A DNA stretch of 64,000 nucleotides from Hymenobacter algoricola (lineage in GTDB: Bacteria; Bacteroidota; Bacteroidia; Cytophagales; Hymenobacteraceae). The stretch covers positions 42,998-106,997 of the forward strand of contig NZ_BAABDH010000111.1 in the NCBI RefSeq assembly GCF_039539525.1, read 5' to 3'. The position numbers and the translations under genes are program-made. Positions 24,744 to 33,132 of this stretch are shown in pieces. Position 1 is the first letter of the stretch. Each line of letters opens with the position of its first letter. The notes beneath the pieces are model-generated. The model saw nothing but the letters and a program-made list of their open reading frames with translations. It ran no database searches and was not told where the DNA came from.

Positions 24744-25946
24744 CTACGCCCCGGCCGCGTTTTCCAGCAGGCGTTGTATGGTAGCAGCAATCTGCTGTCG
24801 GTCAAATTCCCGGCTTGCCACCTGCTGGCCATTGTGGCCGGCCTGCCCAAGCTGCTGGGGCTGGTCGAGTAGCTCCCGAAGTCGGGTAGCCAGAGCGGCC
24901 GAGTTACCGGCCGGCACATACCAGCCGCAAGCATGCTTCTCGACCAGCGTTTTGGTCCAGCCCTGGTTGGTAACAATGACGGGGGTTCCAACGGCGAGAC
25001 TGTCGTAAAACTTGGCCGGGGAGTTGGCATCCAGTACCGGCAGATTCAGAAACGACACGACTGAGATATCGGCCAGCCGAAACCACTCGAAGACGGCGTG
25101 GCGCGGCTGCGGGGGCACCAGCCGGATATTGGCGCACCGCTCCGCCGCCGCTCGTACCAGCGGCTCGTGGAACCCTAGCCCCATGAACAGCCAGACCACG
25201 TTGGGCCGCTCCGAGGCCAGCCGCTCCGCCGCCGCCACCAGAGTAGGAATGTCATTGGCGCGGCCAAAGGTACCGGCGTAAAGCACCACCTGTTGCCCCA
25301 GCAGCTGGTGCTGCTCCCGCAACGCCGCCACGGTTTCGGCCGTTGCCCGCGCCGCCAGCGGCAGGTCCGTCCCGTTGAGGACTGTCGTGATTTTATCGGC
25401 CTCTATCCCCTGCTGCTGCACGTAGCGCGTCATGTCGGGCGAGAGGGGCAGGATGTGATGGGCGCTGCGGTAGAGGCTCTTTTCCAGGGCGAAGAGCCGC
25501 TGCTGGGCAAACCGGGTCGGGACGGCCCCCATGGCAATGGGAAAGGCGGGCCACAGATCCTGCACTTCGAACACCCACGGCACCCGCCGCTGCCGGGCCA
25601 CCTGCGCCGCCGCCCACGCGGCTGTGAGTGGCGTAGAAATACCCCAGATTACGTCGGGTCGCTCCAGCCGCAGACCTTCCCGCACGGCGTAGGCGGCGTA
25701 TTGGCCGAAAGCCAGTACCCGCCGGGCGACGCCCATCTTGTTTTGGTAGGACACTTCCGCCGCACGAATTTCCACCCCCGCCGGCACCCACGGATACTGG
25801 TGCGTCAGGCGCTGGGCTTCCCAGGTACGGGTTGTAAGCAGCGTAATCCGGTGCGTCTTCGCCAGGTGCGCCAGCAACGAATAGTGCCGACTGGTTGCCG
25901 GACAATCGGGGTTCGTGTGGTACTGGCTGAAAACGGCAATGTGCAC
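24744..25946 (-). CDS. Glycosyltransferase family 4 (WcaI-like)
   Basis: This is a GT-B fold retaining glycosyltransferase of 400 residues. The N-terminal half begins MHIAVFSQYHTNPDCPATSRHYSLLAHLA and contains WVFEVQDLWPAFPIAMG. The C-terminal donor-binding half has VVLYAGTFGRANDIPTL, the ExxE-like region SPAKFYDSLAVGTPVIV and NQGWTKTLVEKHACGWYVP. Such enzymes build capsule, LPS or exopolysaccharide. The gene is isolated here, with no polysaccharide cluster around it, so the acceptor cannot be guessed. An AT-rich repeat tract separates it from gldB upstream. Confidence 0.88.
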   Translation of the reverse strand: MHIAVFSQYHTNPDCPATSRHYSLLAHLAKTHRITLLTTRTWEAQRLTHQYPWVPAGVEIRAAEVSYQNKMGVARRVLAFGQYAAYAVREGLRLERPDVIWGISTPLTAAWAAAQVARQRRVPWVFEVQDLWPAFPIAMGAVPTRFAQQRLFALEKSLYRSAHHILPLSPDMTRYVQQQGIEADKITTVLNGTDLPLAARATAETVAALREQHQLLGQQVVLYAGTFGRANDIPTLVAAAERLASERPNVVWLFMGLGFHEPLVRAAAERCANIRLVPPQPRHAVFEWFRLADISVVSFLNLPVLDANSPAKFYDSLAVGTPVIVTNQGWTKTLVEKHACGWYVPAGNSAALATRLRELLDQPQQLGQAGHNGQQVASREFDRQQIAATIQRLLENAAGA

Positions 25947-25950
25947 GAGA

Positions 25951-26060
25951 GGTCAATTAAGAATTAGGAATTAAAAATTAAGAATTCGCTTATGCTCAAC
26001 TTGGCTGAGGTTATTGCTGCCGAGCAGTTTTCAATTCTTATTTCTCAATTTTTAATTGAG
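25951..26060. repeat. AT-rich tract with imperfect inverted repeats
   Basis: The gap between the glycosyltransferase and gldB contains gaattaggaattaaaaatta on the left and tttctcaatttttaattgag on the right, partly complementary around about 50 bases of ordinary composition. It contrasts strongly with the GC-rich surroundings. It may serve as the gldB terminator or be a degenerate repeat element. Confidence 0.55.
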
Positions 26061-26064
26061 CGCG

Positions 26065-27060
26065 TCAGCGCTTGGGCCGGTAGTGCGACTCGCTCAGGAT
26101 GCGCTGCGGGTCCTTTTCGGCCATCAGCTGCTTGAGCGTCACGTTGGGGTGCTGGCTCATGTACTTGCGCACGATCTGCCAGCCCAGCCACACGCCGACC
26201 CGGCCGGGGCAGGTCTTCCCGATTTCGGGCACGTTGGGCCGCTCCCCCAGGTACTTCTGAATGGTAAACGGAGCCGTGCTGTAGAGCATATTCTTTTCGA
26301 TGAAGTGCGCCCAGATCTTGCTCTCGTTGAACTGTACACCCGCCATTTCGGCCCCCGTGAAGCCCACCAGCAGAGTGTCGGCGGTGCAGGGCAGCACTTG
26401 CTCGGCGAAGTAGAGCGACTTGCCGAACTGCACCATCTCGCTGAGCATAGTCTGGTTGGTGAGCTGGTGCTGGTTGTACTTGCTGCTGACGGCCAGCGCC
26501 GCCGTGGGCAGCAGATAGGCCGGCGCGTAGCGACGCTTGATGTACTCGGGCACGTTGGGCCGGACGCTGGCCTTGGGCCCCACAAAGAAGTCCAGGCTCA
26601 GCACCATCAGGCTGTCATTCACAAACAAGTCCTGACTCAGGCCGCTGACGAAGGTTTTCACGGCCGGCACCCGAAAATCGGGGAAGTAGTAGCGCACGTG
26701 CTGAAACAGCAGTTGCAGCTGCCCCTGCAGGGCTTCGGTATCCTTGAACTCTGCTTCGGCCTGCTGGCCCAGCTTCTGCAGGCCGGCATTGGTAGCCAGT
26801 CGCACCATCGCCTGGCCCAGCACTTCCTCCGACGGATACTGCTTACGCTGCAAAAACTGGTCGGCAAACAGCGGGTGCTGCCGGATGAACTGCTGGGCGT
26901 CGGCGGGGCTTCTCAGCTGAAAGAACGGCCGCTCCAGGCGCTCCACCCGCACGTCGGCTTCCACGCGGGCTACTTCCGGATTTAGCTCGCACTTGCTATC
27001 CTTGCTGCAGCTGCTGAAAAGTGCTACGGAGGCAAAAATGGCCGTTAAGACAAGGCGCAT
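26065..27060 (-). CDS. gldB: Gliding motility lipoprotein GldB
   Basis: GldB is a lipoprotein required for gliding motility and type IX secretion in Flavobacterium. The 331 residues begin MRLVLTAIFASVALFSSC, with a lipobox ending at about Cys18. Family features are visible: ERLERPFFQLRSPADAQQFI near the start, YYFPDFRVPAVKTFVSGL in the middle, FFVGPKASVRPNVPEYIKRRY, the metalloprotease-like segment SEMVQFGKSLYFAEQVLPCTAD, and GRVGVWLGWQIVRKYM near the end. Its exact role in the machinery is not known. Together with gldD at 33.1 kb it supports an organism with a type IX secretion or gliding apparatus. Confidence 0.88.
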   Translation of the reverse strand: MRLVLTAIFASVALFSSCSKDSKCELNPEVARVEADVRVERLERPFFQLRSPADAQQFIRQHPLFADQFLQRKQYPSEEVLGQAMVRLATNAGLQKLGQQAEAEFKDTEALQGQLQLLFQHVRYYFPDFRVPAVKTFVSGLSQDLFVNDSLMVLSLDFFVGPKASVRPNVPEYIKRRYAPAYLLPTAALAVSSKYNQHQLTNQTMLSEMVQFGKSLYFAEQVLPCTADTLLVGFTGAEMAGVQFNESKIWAHFIEKNMLYSTAPFTIQKYLGERPNVPEIGKTCPGRVGVWLGWQIVRKYMSQHPNVTLKQLMAEKDPQRILSESHYRPKR

Positions 27061-27085
27061 GGGGCAGGGTTGTAAGTCACGCTTC

Positions 27086-27093
27086 TATATTTG
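27086..27093 (+). promoter_or_regulatory. -7 promoter box of the porin gene
   Basis: TATATTTG is a perfect TAnnTTTG, 75 bases before the ATG. The nearest TTG (27070-27072) is only 13 bases away, shorter than the usual 17-23, so the -33 element is uncertain. Confidence 0.5.
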
Positions 27094-27167
27094 GGTGAAA
27101 ATAGCCTAAATCGAAACGCCAAGCGGCAGGCTTTCGTCTAAAGCTCAACTTCCTCTTCCCATTTTCT

Positions 27168-27863
27168 ATGAAAAAACCGTTTCTGGCCCTGCTACTGCTG
27201 GGTGCTTCCGCCGGGGCCGCCTCCGCCCAGGTTGAAATTGGCCTGAAAATCTCGCCTTCCGTCACCTATCTGCGGGCGGACTCCCCAAGCGCCCTGAACT
27301 TTCAAAACGACAAGAGCAAGCTCAGCCTCGGTGGGGGCCTGGTGGTGGATTACTTCTTCGGTCAGAACTACGCCTTCAGCACGGGCTTGCTGCTGGTCAG
27401 CAAAGGCGGGACCGTCACTTATACCGACCCGGCTCTTGTGGTCCTGAACCCCAACGACCCGGCCTCGGTCAGAAGTCAGAAAATCGGTCTGCAGTACCTG
27501 GAAGTGCCGCTTACTGTGAAGCTGTTTACCAACGACGTCGCCACTGACACGAAGGTGTACTTCCAGCTCGGCGGCTCCATCGGAGGGCTCATCAGCGGCC
27601 GCATCAACGGCGACAAACGCTACACGGACGTCGGCAATCAGAAGGAATCAGAGTCCGTCAAGCATTTCATCATCCCCGACGCCGCCGCGCTGGTTGGGGC
27701 CGGTGTGGAGTACCAGCTGGGCCAGAGCACCAAAGTATTCGGGGGCCTTTCCTACCACCGCGGGCTGGTCAACATCGAAAAGTATTTCGATGAAGAGCGC
27801 GGCTTCCAGGATGTCAGCCTCAAAAACAACGAAGTGGCGCTGGACCTGGGACTGAAGTTCTAG
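27168..27863 (+). CDS. PorT-like outer-membrane beta-barrel protein
   Basis: This exported 231-residue protein has a signal peptide (MKKPFLALLLLGASAGAASAQ). An eight-strand-type barrel of the OMP_b-brl_2 class follows: VEIGLKISPSVTYLRAD, LGGGLVVDYFFGQNYAFSTGLLLVSKGG, IGLQYLEVPLTVKLF and YFQLGGSIGGLISGR. It ends in VALDLGLKF with the terminal Phe typical of outer-membrane proteins. The ligand and role are unknown. It is divergent from gldB and followed by a good terminator. Confidence 0.85.
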   Translation: MKKPFLALLLLGASAGAASAQVEIGLKISPSVTYLRADSPSALNFQNDKSKLSLGGGLVVDYFFGQNYAFSTGLLLVSKGGTVTYTDPALVVLNPNDPASVRSQKIGLQYLEVPLTVKLFTNDVATDTKVYFQLGGSIGGLISGRINGDKRYTDVGNQKESESVKHFIIPDAAALVGAGVEYQLGQSTKVFGGLSYHRGLVNIEKYFDEERGFQDVSLKNNEVALDLGLKF

Positions 27864-27879
27864 ACTGGCACCGTGCCAC

Positions 27880-27923
27880 GAAAAAGCCCCCGCTGCTCAT
27901 CCGAGCGACGGGGGCTTTCTTCG
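27880..27923. terminator. Terminator after the porin gene
   Basis: The stem gaaaaagcccccg pairs with cgggggctttcttc, with a few mismatches near the loop. It lies 17 bases after the porin stop and ends T-rich. The A-rich left flank means it could also serve the convergent RNase G gene. Confidence 0.75.
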
Positions 27924-27960
27924 TATCAGGAGGGCTTTTCGCAGAAAAAACCGTTGATCA

Positions 27961-29571
27961 TTAATCCGTTAACTCTTCTACCTCCCGGTCCTGGAGGCGG
28001 CTCATGGCGGCGGCGGGGGAATGCAGTTCGATTTCCTCGCCCCGCTCATCCTCGATGCGGTAGTCGGTGAGGCCTAAGGACGTATCCTTCATGACCTTCA
28101 CCCACTTGTAATACTTCAAATACCACTTCATCTGCTTCGACACCAATCCCTTGGTGTAATAAGCGTGCAGGAAGGGGTGCACGTACAGCGAAATTCCCGA
28201 CTGGTTCTGGGTGACCAGCAGGTCTTCAATGCTGTTGTCGATTTCGTCCGTTACGAGGATAGAGGCCGAAATCTTGCCCGTTCCACCGCAGGTGGGGCAC
28301 ACCTCGCCGGTGATGATGTTCTCGGCGGGACGTACGCGCTGCCGCGTAATCTGCAGCAGCCCAAACTTGGTGATGGGCAATATGGTGAAGCGCGCTTTGT
28401 CGTGCTTCATGACGTCGCGCACGGCATCTTCCACCTTTTTGCGACTCTCAGCACTTTTCATGTCGATAAAATCGACTACGATGATGCCGCCCATGTCGCG
28501 CAGGCGGAGCTGACGGGCTACCTCTTTGGCCGCCAGCATGTTGATCATGAGAGCCGTAGCTTCCTGGTCACTTTCCTGGTTGCTCTTGTTGCCCGAGTTC
28601 ACATCGATGACGTGCAACGCCTCAGTGTGCTCGATGACAAGGTAGCCGCCGCCGGGTACGGTCACGGTTTTGCCAAACAGCGTTTTGAGCTGCTTTTCCA
28701 AACCGACGTGCTCAAACACCTTCACCTTGCCGGTGTGAAGCTTGAGCAGACCGAGCCTGTCGGGTGCAATCTTCTGGAGGTAGCTGCGCATTTCCTCGTA
28801 CATCGGCGCCGAATCCACGGTAATGGAGTCGAAGCTTTCGTTGAGCAGGTCGCGTAGCATAGAGCTGGAGCGGCCCAGCTCGCCCAGCACCTTGTCGTTC
28901 GGCTTGGCCGTGCGCAGGGTGTTGAAGAGCGTGTCCCAGTTGGCCGTCATGCTTTGCATATCCTTGTCGAGCTCCGCCACCTCGCGGCCTTCGGCCACGG
29001 TACGGATAATCACGCCGAAGTTGTCGGGCTTGATGGAGGCAATGAGCCGCTTAAGCCGCTCCCGCTCCGTCTTGCTGACAATCTTCTTGGATACGCTGAT
29101 GGTGTTGGAGAACGGGACCAGCACCAGGTAGCGGCCGGCCATGGAAATGTCCATGGACAAGCGCGGACCCTTGGTCGATATCGGCTCCTTCACAATCTGA
29201 ACCAGCAGCTGCTGGCCCTTCTTGAATACGTCGGCGGCCTTGCCGACTTTGTCGAGCGTGCCTTCAAACTGGAAGGTTTTGAGCGCGCCCACGGTAATTT
29301 TCTGCGATTGTACGCCTTTGCTCCACTTCATCATCGAGGGGAATTGCTCCCCCAGGTCGCCGTAGTGCAGAAAGGCATCCTTTTGGTACCCGATGTCAAT
29401 GAACGCGGCGTTCAGACCGGGCATAACTTTCTTGACCGTCCCCAGGAAGATGTCGCCAACGGAATAGTTGGTGTCGTTGCGGTCGAAATGGTATTCGATG
29501 AGCCGCTTATCCTGGAGCAGGGCAATCCGTTCTCCGTCCTGAGTAGAATTAATAACTAATTCGTTACTCAA
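27961..29571 (-). CDS. rng: Ribonuclease G/E family endoribonuclease
   Basis: RNase G/E-type enzymes make single-strand cuts in mRNA and rRNA precursors. The 536 residues contain an S1-like RNA-binding domain near the start (DIFLGTVKKVMPGLNAAFIDIGYQKDAFLH), the catalytic Mg-binding Asp in HVIDVNSGNK and VVDFIDMKSAESRKK, and the zinc-link CPTCGGTGK, which holds dimers together. There is no long C-terminal scaffold like that of E. coli RNase E, so RNase G is the better name. The start at MSNELVINSTQ (29571) fits the family. It reads in the same direction as the small ribosomal-type gene, TPR gene and HU upstream. Confidence 0.94.
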   Translation of the reverse strand: MSNELVINSTQDGERIALLQDKRLIEYHFDRNDTNYSVGDIFLGTVKKVMPGLNAAFIDIGYQKDAFLHYGDLGEQFPSMMKWSKGVQSQKITVGALKTFQFEGTLDKVGKAADVFKKGQQLLVQIVKEPISTKGPRLSMDISMAGRYLVLVPFSNTISVSKKIVSKTERERLKRLIASIKPDNFGVIIRTVAEGREVAELDKDMQSMTANWDTLFNTLRTAKPNDKVLGELGRSSSMLRDLLNESFDSITVDSAPMYEEMRSYLQKIAPDRLGLLKLHTGKVKVFEHVGLEKQLKTLFGKTVTVPGGGYLVIEHTEALHVIDVNSGNKSNQESDQEATALMINMLAAKEVARQLRLRDMGGIIVVDFIDMKSAESRKKVEDAVRDVMKHDKARFTILPITKFGLLQITRQRVRPAENIITGEVCPTCGGTGKISASILVTDEIDNSIEDLLVTQNQSGISLYVHPFLHAYYTKGLVSKQMKWYLKYYKWVKVMKDTSLGLTDYRIEDERGEEIELHSPAAAMSRLQDREVEELTD

Positions 29572-29776
29572 TGGGTCAGTTGGTTAAGTGAGTGTTCCTG
29601 CCGTGACGAGCCTACGCCCCCGAAACCCGCAAAGGGAAGCCGGTGCGCGCGGCACCAGCTTCCCTTCCGAGGCCACGGGGAAAGCGAAAAACCAGCCACT
29701 CTCAGAACACTTACGTGAGAGATAGGACGAACCTGGGGCCGAGGCCACATGGTCCGACGAGCAAACCCCGGGAGGC

Positions 29777-29866
29777 TTACTTCTTCTTGTGACGGTTCTT
29801 GCGCAGACGCTTCTTCCGTTTGTGCGTGGCAATCTTATGACGCTTTCTCTTTTTACCGCAGGGCAT
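29777..29866 (-). CDS. 29-residue AURKAIP1/COX24-domain ribosomal-type protein
   Basis: This tiny gene reads MPCGKKRKRHKIATHKRKKR, then LRKNRHKKK and TAA. More than half of its residues are Lys or Arg. The sequence matches the AURKAIP1/COX24 domain, which includes mitochondrial ribosomal protein mS38 and the small bacterial protein bS22 of the 30S subunit. It would bind rRNA near the decoding region. It lies 33 bases downstream of the TPR gene on the same strand and about 205 bases upstream of the RNase G start. There is no Shine-Dalgarno sequence, as usual in this phylum. It is below common gene-calling length limits. Confidence 0.85.
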   Translation of the reverse strand: MPCGKKRKRHKIATHKRKKRLRKNRHKKK

Positions 29867-29899
29867 GATGAGGAGGTTAGGGTTTGTAAAAAAGGTTAC

Positions 29900-30793
29900 T
29901 TACTTCAATTGAGCTAGCTGCTCATCCACCGACGCGGACAGCGCCGGGTCTGTGCTCAAGCTTTTGGCTTTCCGGAAAGCCGCCTTGGCTTCTTCCTTCG
30001 CGTTGGTTTTAGCGAGGGAGACGCCGAGGTAAAACTGACCGTTGATGTTGTCAGGATTGACTTTCGTCAACTCCCGAAAACGCTCCACGGCCTTATCGTA
30101 CTGGTTACTCTGAATCGAGAGCAGCCCCAGGTTGTAGAGCGCATTTTCGTTGCGCGGATCCGCCACTAGAACTTCGCGTAGCAACGTAACGCCCTTCACG
30201 GGGTTGTCGCTGGCCATGTAGGCCATGCCCAGGTTGGTCTTCGCGTCGAGGTTTTCGGGGTTGTTCTTCAACACCTTCTCGTACAGCTCACGGGTTTTGG
30301 CAGCCAGCATTTTCTGCCGCTCTTCCGTGGCCGCGAAGCTGAACGCCTCGAAGTACGAGTCGGCCGCCCGCTTCCAGGTTTGTTCGCCCGGACGGGCTAC
30401 CGCCAGCTGCTCGTAGTAGTAGCCCGCACTGTCGAATTTCTCGACTGCCTTGTACTGGGTGGCCAGGTCGGAGGCCACGCGCAGCTTTGCCATCGGGTCC
30501 TGCTCGGCCGAGTATTTGGCCAGCAATCCGTCGATTTCCTTGCGTTGGGCGGGGGCCATCGTCATGTGCGGCTGCGCGGCCGTGGCTCCGGCGGGCGCGG
30601 CTTCCTCCACGGAAGTCGTGGAGGGCGCCGCGGCGCCGTTGTCACGGTTGGCGGTGCGGGCGGCCTGCTGGCTCATCTCGCTTTTGCCTTCCTTGGGCTT
30701 CACAATTCCCTTGGGCAGCACGTACAGGCCGGCCGTTACCGCGAGGGCGACGACCACAAGAAGAAGCTGATGCGAGGATTTGAAGGATGCCAT
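29900..30793 (-). CDS. Membrane-anchored tetratricopeptide-repeat protein
   Basis: This 297-residue protein has one N-terminal membrane anchor or signal (LLLVVVALAVTAGLYVLP), then an Ala/Thr-rich linker to about residue 75. About five TPR units follow: KLRVASDLATQYKAVEKFDSAGYYYEQLA, NPENLDAKTNLGMAYMASD, NPVKGVTLLREVLVADPRNENALYNLGLLS, YDKAVERFRELTKVNPDNINGQFYLG and AKEEAKAAFRKAKSLS. TPRs mediate protein contacts; partners are unknown. It sits between HU and the 29-aa ribosomal-type gene on the same strand, a neighbourhood seen in other Bacteroidota. Confidence 0.85.
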   Translation of the reverse strand: MASFKSSHQLLLVVVALAVTAGLYVLPKGIVKPKEGKSEMSQQAARTANRDNGAAAPSTTSVEEAAPAGATAAQPHMTMAPAQRKEIDGLLAKYSAEQDPMAKLRVASDLATQYKAVEKFDSAGYYYEQLAVARPGEQTWKRAADSYFEAFSFAATEERQKMLAAKTRELYEKVLKNNPENLDAKTNLGMAYMASDNPVKGVTLLREVLVADPRNENALYNLGLLSIQSNQYDKAVERFRELTKVNPDNINGQFYLGVSLAKTNAKEEAKAAFRKAKSLSTDPALSASVDEQLAQLK

Positions 30794-30866
30794 AGGGAAA
30801 AAGCAGGCCGCCGGGTTCCGAAGACGGATACCCGGCGGCGCGCCGCAATGTTACGAAGAAAGCAGT

Positions 30867-31172
30867 TTAGGCCTGGGCCATCTCTTTAATCTTCTTGCTG
30901 TTTTTGATCTTGCCGATGAAGGTTTTCGACGGCTTGAAGCTTGGAATGAAGTGCTCGTCGATGATAATCGACGTGTTTTTCGAGATGTTGCGGGCGACTT
31001 TTTTAGCTCGTTTCTTGTTTACGAAGCTGCCAAAGCCCCGCACGTAGATGTTGTTGCCGTCGGCCATCGAATCTTTTACCACTTTGAAGAATGCTTCAAC
31101 GGTAGCCGATACGTCTGCTTTCTCAATGCCGGTCTTGTCGGCGATTTCGGCGATTACTTCTGCTTTAGTCAC
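30867..31172 (-). CDS. HU-family DNA-binding protein
   Basis: HU/IHF-type proteins are small nucleoid proteins that bend DNA. The 101 residues fit the family: TKAEVIAEIADKTGIEKADV at the start, VEAFFKVVKDSMADGNNIYV and then RGFGSFVNKKRAKKVARNI as the beta-arm base. The protein most likely starts at a GTG at 31172 (GTG ACT AAA GCA). An ATG at 31229 would add 19 residues not found in the family. A complete promoter is seen upstream. The gene is divergent from mutY. Confidence 0.92.
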   Translation of the reverse strand: MTKAEVIAEIADKTGIEKADVSATVEAFFKVVKDSMADGNNIYVRGFGSFVNKKRAKKVARNISKNTSIIIDEHFIPSFKPSKTFIGKIKNSKKIKEMAQA

Positions 31173-31275
31173 GCTGGTAAGTGTACTAGGGTGTGAAAAA
31201 TGGGTACTGGGCAAAACGCCCCAATTCAAGACGTAAGCCCTTGCCCGGTAAGCTGTTGTTTGCGAATTGGGGCCA

Positions 31276-31305
31276 CAAAGGTACCCGGACTTTTTGGTTT
31301 TGCAA
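31276..31305 (-). promoter_or_regulatory. Promoter of the HU gene
   Basis: On the minus strand there is TTG, 19 bases, then TACCTTTG. Both elements and the spacing match the Bacteroidota housekeeping consensus (TTG, 17-23, TAnnTTTG). The predicted leader to the GTG start is about 100 bases. Confidence 0.75.
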
Positions 31306-31366
31306 TACTTTTCCCACTTTCCATTTCGACTGGCTTTTCCTCAGCAAACCTCTATCTTCCAATATT

Positions 31367-32458
31367 TTGCCGCACCCCAGTACCTTATCTGCCGCCCCCT
31401 ACTTCGCCCCGGCCCTCTTGGAATGGTACCCGCGGCACCGCCGCGACCTGCCCTGGCGCCATACCCGCGACCCGTATGCCATCTGGCTGTCGGAAGTGAT
31501 TCTGCAGCAAACCCGGGTCAAGCAGGGTCTGCCCTATTACCTGGATTTCATCAGCACCTACCCTGCCGTGCACGATTTGGCCGCCGCGCCCGAAGATGAG
31601 GTGCTGCGCCACTGGCAGGGGTTGGGCTACTACTCCCGGGCCCGCAACATGCACCATACGGCCCAGCAGGTAGTGCGCGACTACGCCGGGCAGTTTCCGG
31701 CTACTTACGCGGAATTGCTCAAGCTACGGGGCGTGGGCCAGTACACGGCCGCGGCTATTGCCTCCTTTGCCTTCGGCGAAAAAGTGGCCGTCCTCGACGG
31801 CAACGTGTACCGGGTTCTGGCCCGCGTGTTTGGCATTGCCGCCGATATTGCCGCGCCCAGCAGCCGCAAGGAGTTTCAGGCCCTGGCCGACACGCTCATC
31901 CCGGCGGCGGCCCCGGACGAGTTCAACCAGGCCATTATGGAGTTCGGGGCCATCCAGTGTACGCCCCTGAAGCCGGACTGTCTGTTTTGCCCGCTCCAGC
32001 ACCAGTGCTTTGCCTTTCAGCACGGGATGGTGCACGAGCTGCCCGTCAAGAGCAAAGCCAAAGCCAGCCGCACGCGCTACTTTCATTACCTCGTGCTGCG
32101 CCACGGCGAAACGGTGTATATGAAGAAGCGCGGCCCGAAAGACATCTGGCAGGGACTTTACGATTTTGTCCTGACCGAAACCAACGCGGCCGAGCTGCCG
32201 GCTACCGACCTGGTGGATGCGGTGACGGCAGTTGGCGGCCAGGTGGCCACCGGGCGGGCGGAAGAGCCGGTGCAGTCGTTGCGCCACGTACTCAGCCACC
32301 AGAAGGTGGAGGCTCGTTTTCACACCATCTGGCTGCGGCAGCCGCTGGCCGGCCCGGATTTGCGGGCTACGGGCTTAGCGGCCTTCACAGCGGAGCAAAC
32401 CCATGCGCTGCCCAAGCCCGTGCTGATTGCTAATTTTCTTGACAAAGGCTGGAAATAA
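31367..32458 (+). CDS. mutY: A/G-specific adenine glycosylase
   Basis: MutY removes adenine mispaired with 8-oxoguanine. From the chosen start the 363 residues contain catalytic Glu43 in WLSEVILQQTRV, the helix-hairpin-helix LRGVGQYTAAAIASFAF, catalytic Asp144 in AVLDGNVYRVLAR, and the [4Fe-4S] cysteines Cys198, 205, 208 and 214. A NUDIX-like 8-oxoG recognition domain follows (RTRYFHYLVLRHGETVYMKKRGPKDIWQGLYDF; short segments are diagnostic). No ATG lies at the expected start. A TTG at 31367 gives a normal-length protein; an ATG at 31193 would add 58 residues that do not fit the family and would run through the HU promoter. It is followed after 94 bases by ssb. Confidence 0.92.
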   Translation: MPHPSTLSAAPYFAPALLEWYPRHRRDLPWRHTRDPYAIWLSEVILQQTRVKQGLPYYLDFISTYPAVHDLAAAPEDEVLRHWQGLGYYSRARNMHHTAQQVVRDYAGQFPATYAELLKLRGVGQYTAAAIASFAFGEKVAVLDGNVYRVLARVFGIAADIAAPSSRKEFQALADTLIPAAAPDEFNQAIMEFGAIQCTPLKPDCLFCPLQHQCFAFQHGMVHELPVKSKAKASRTRYFHYLVLRHGETVYMKKRGPKDIWQGLYDFVLTETNAAELPATDLVDAVTAVGGQVATGRAEEPVQSLRHVLSHQKVEARFHTIWLRQPLAGPDLRATGLAAFTAEQTHALPKPVLIANFLDKGWK

Positions 32459-32552
32459 AAACTAAATAATTTGGATATCGGATAAATAACTGTTATTTTT
32501 AATACAAGAAAAACTTCTTATATATCCTCTTTAACACCTTAACAATCAAACC

Positions 32553-32972
32553 ATGGCAGGCATTAACAAAGTAATTCTGGTAGGTCACCTCGGCAAAGAC
32601 CCGGAAGTTCGCCATCTGGAAAGCGGGGCCAGCGTAGCCAACTTTACGCTGGCTACCAATGACTACTACAAGGACAAAAGCGGCACTCGCGTGGAGCGGA
32701 CCGAATGGCACAACATCACCGCCTGGCGCGGCCTGGCCGAAGTAGCGGAGAAGTACCTCAAAAAAGGTCACCAGATCTACGTGGAGGGCAAAATCCGGAC
32801 CCGGCAGTACCAAGACAAAGACAACCAAACGCGCTACATCACCGAAATCGTGGCCGACGAAATAACGATGCTGGGCGGCCGGCCCCACGGCGACGGTCAG
32901 CAGAATCAGGCGGTGCCGGCCGAAGCCCAGACTTTCCGGCAGGAGCCCGAGATTGATCAGCTGCCGTTTTAA
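32553..32972 (+). CDS. ssb: Single-stranded DNA-binding protein
   Basis: SSB coats single-stranded DNA during replication and repair. The 139 residues have the OB fold pattern MAGINKVILVGHLGKDPEVRH, VANFTLATNDYYKDK, TEWHNITAWRGLAEVAEKYLKKGHQIYVEGK and RYITEIVADEITMLGG (each a diagnostic stretch). A short Gln-rich linker and the tip EIDQLPF follow, a variant of the acidic DDIPF tail that recruits partner enzymes. The order mutY, ssb, gldD is conserved in Bacteroidota. A terminator lies 22 bases downstream. Confidence 0.95.
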   Translation: MAGINKVILVGHLGKDPEVRHLESGASVANFTLATNDYYKDKSGTRVERTEWHNITAWRGLAEVAEKYLKKGHQIYVEGKIRTRQYQDKDNQTRYITEIVADEITMLGGRPHGDGQQNQAVPAEAQTFRQEPEIDQLPF

Positions 32973-32994
32973 GACCCTGCTCATTCGTTTCTGG

Positions 32995-33023
32995 AAAAGC
33001 CCTGGCACGCTGCCGGGGCTTTT
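32995..33023 (+). terminator. Terminator after ssb
   Basis: The stem aaaagccctggca pairs with tgccggggctttt, with one G-T type mismatch and a 3-base loop, then a run of T. It is 22 bases beyond the ssb stop. Confidence 0.85.
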
Positions 33024-33132
33024 TTCGTTGGGGGTAAGCCCAGCGGCGGCTTTACCCCTCATCCGCCTTAGCTGCCGCCCGGCTACTGCCCATTTCCGGC
33101 TACCTTTGGCTACTCAACCCGCATTGCTCAAA

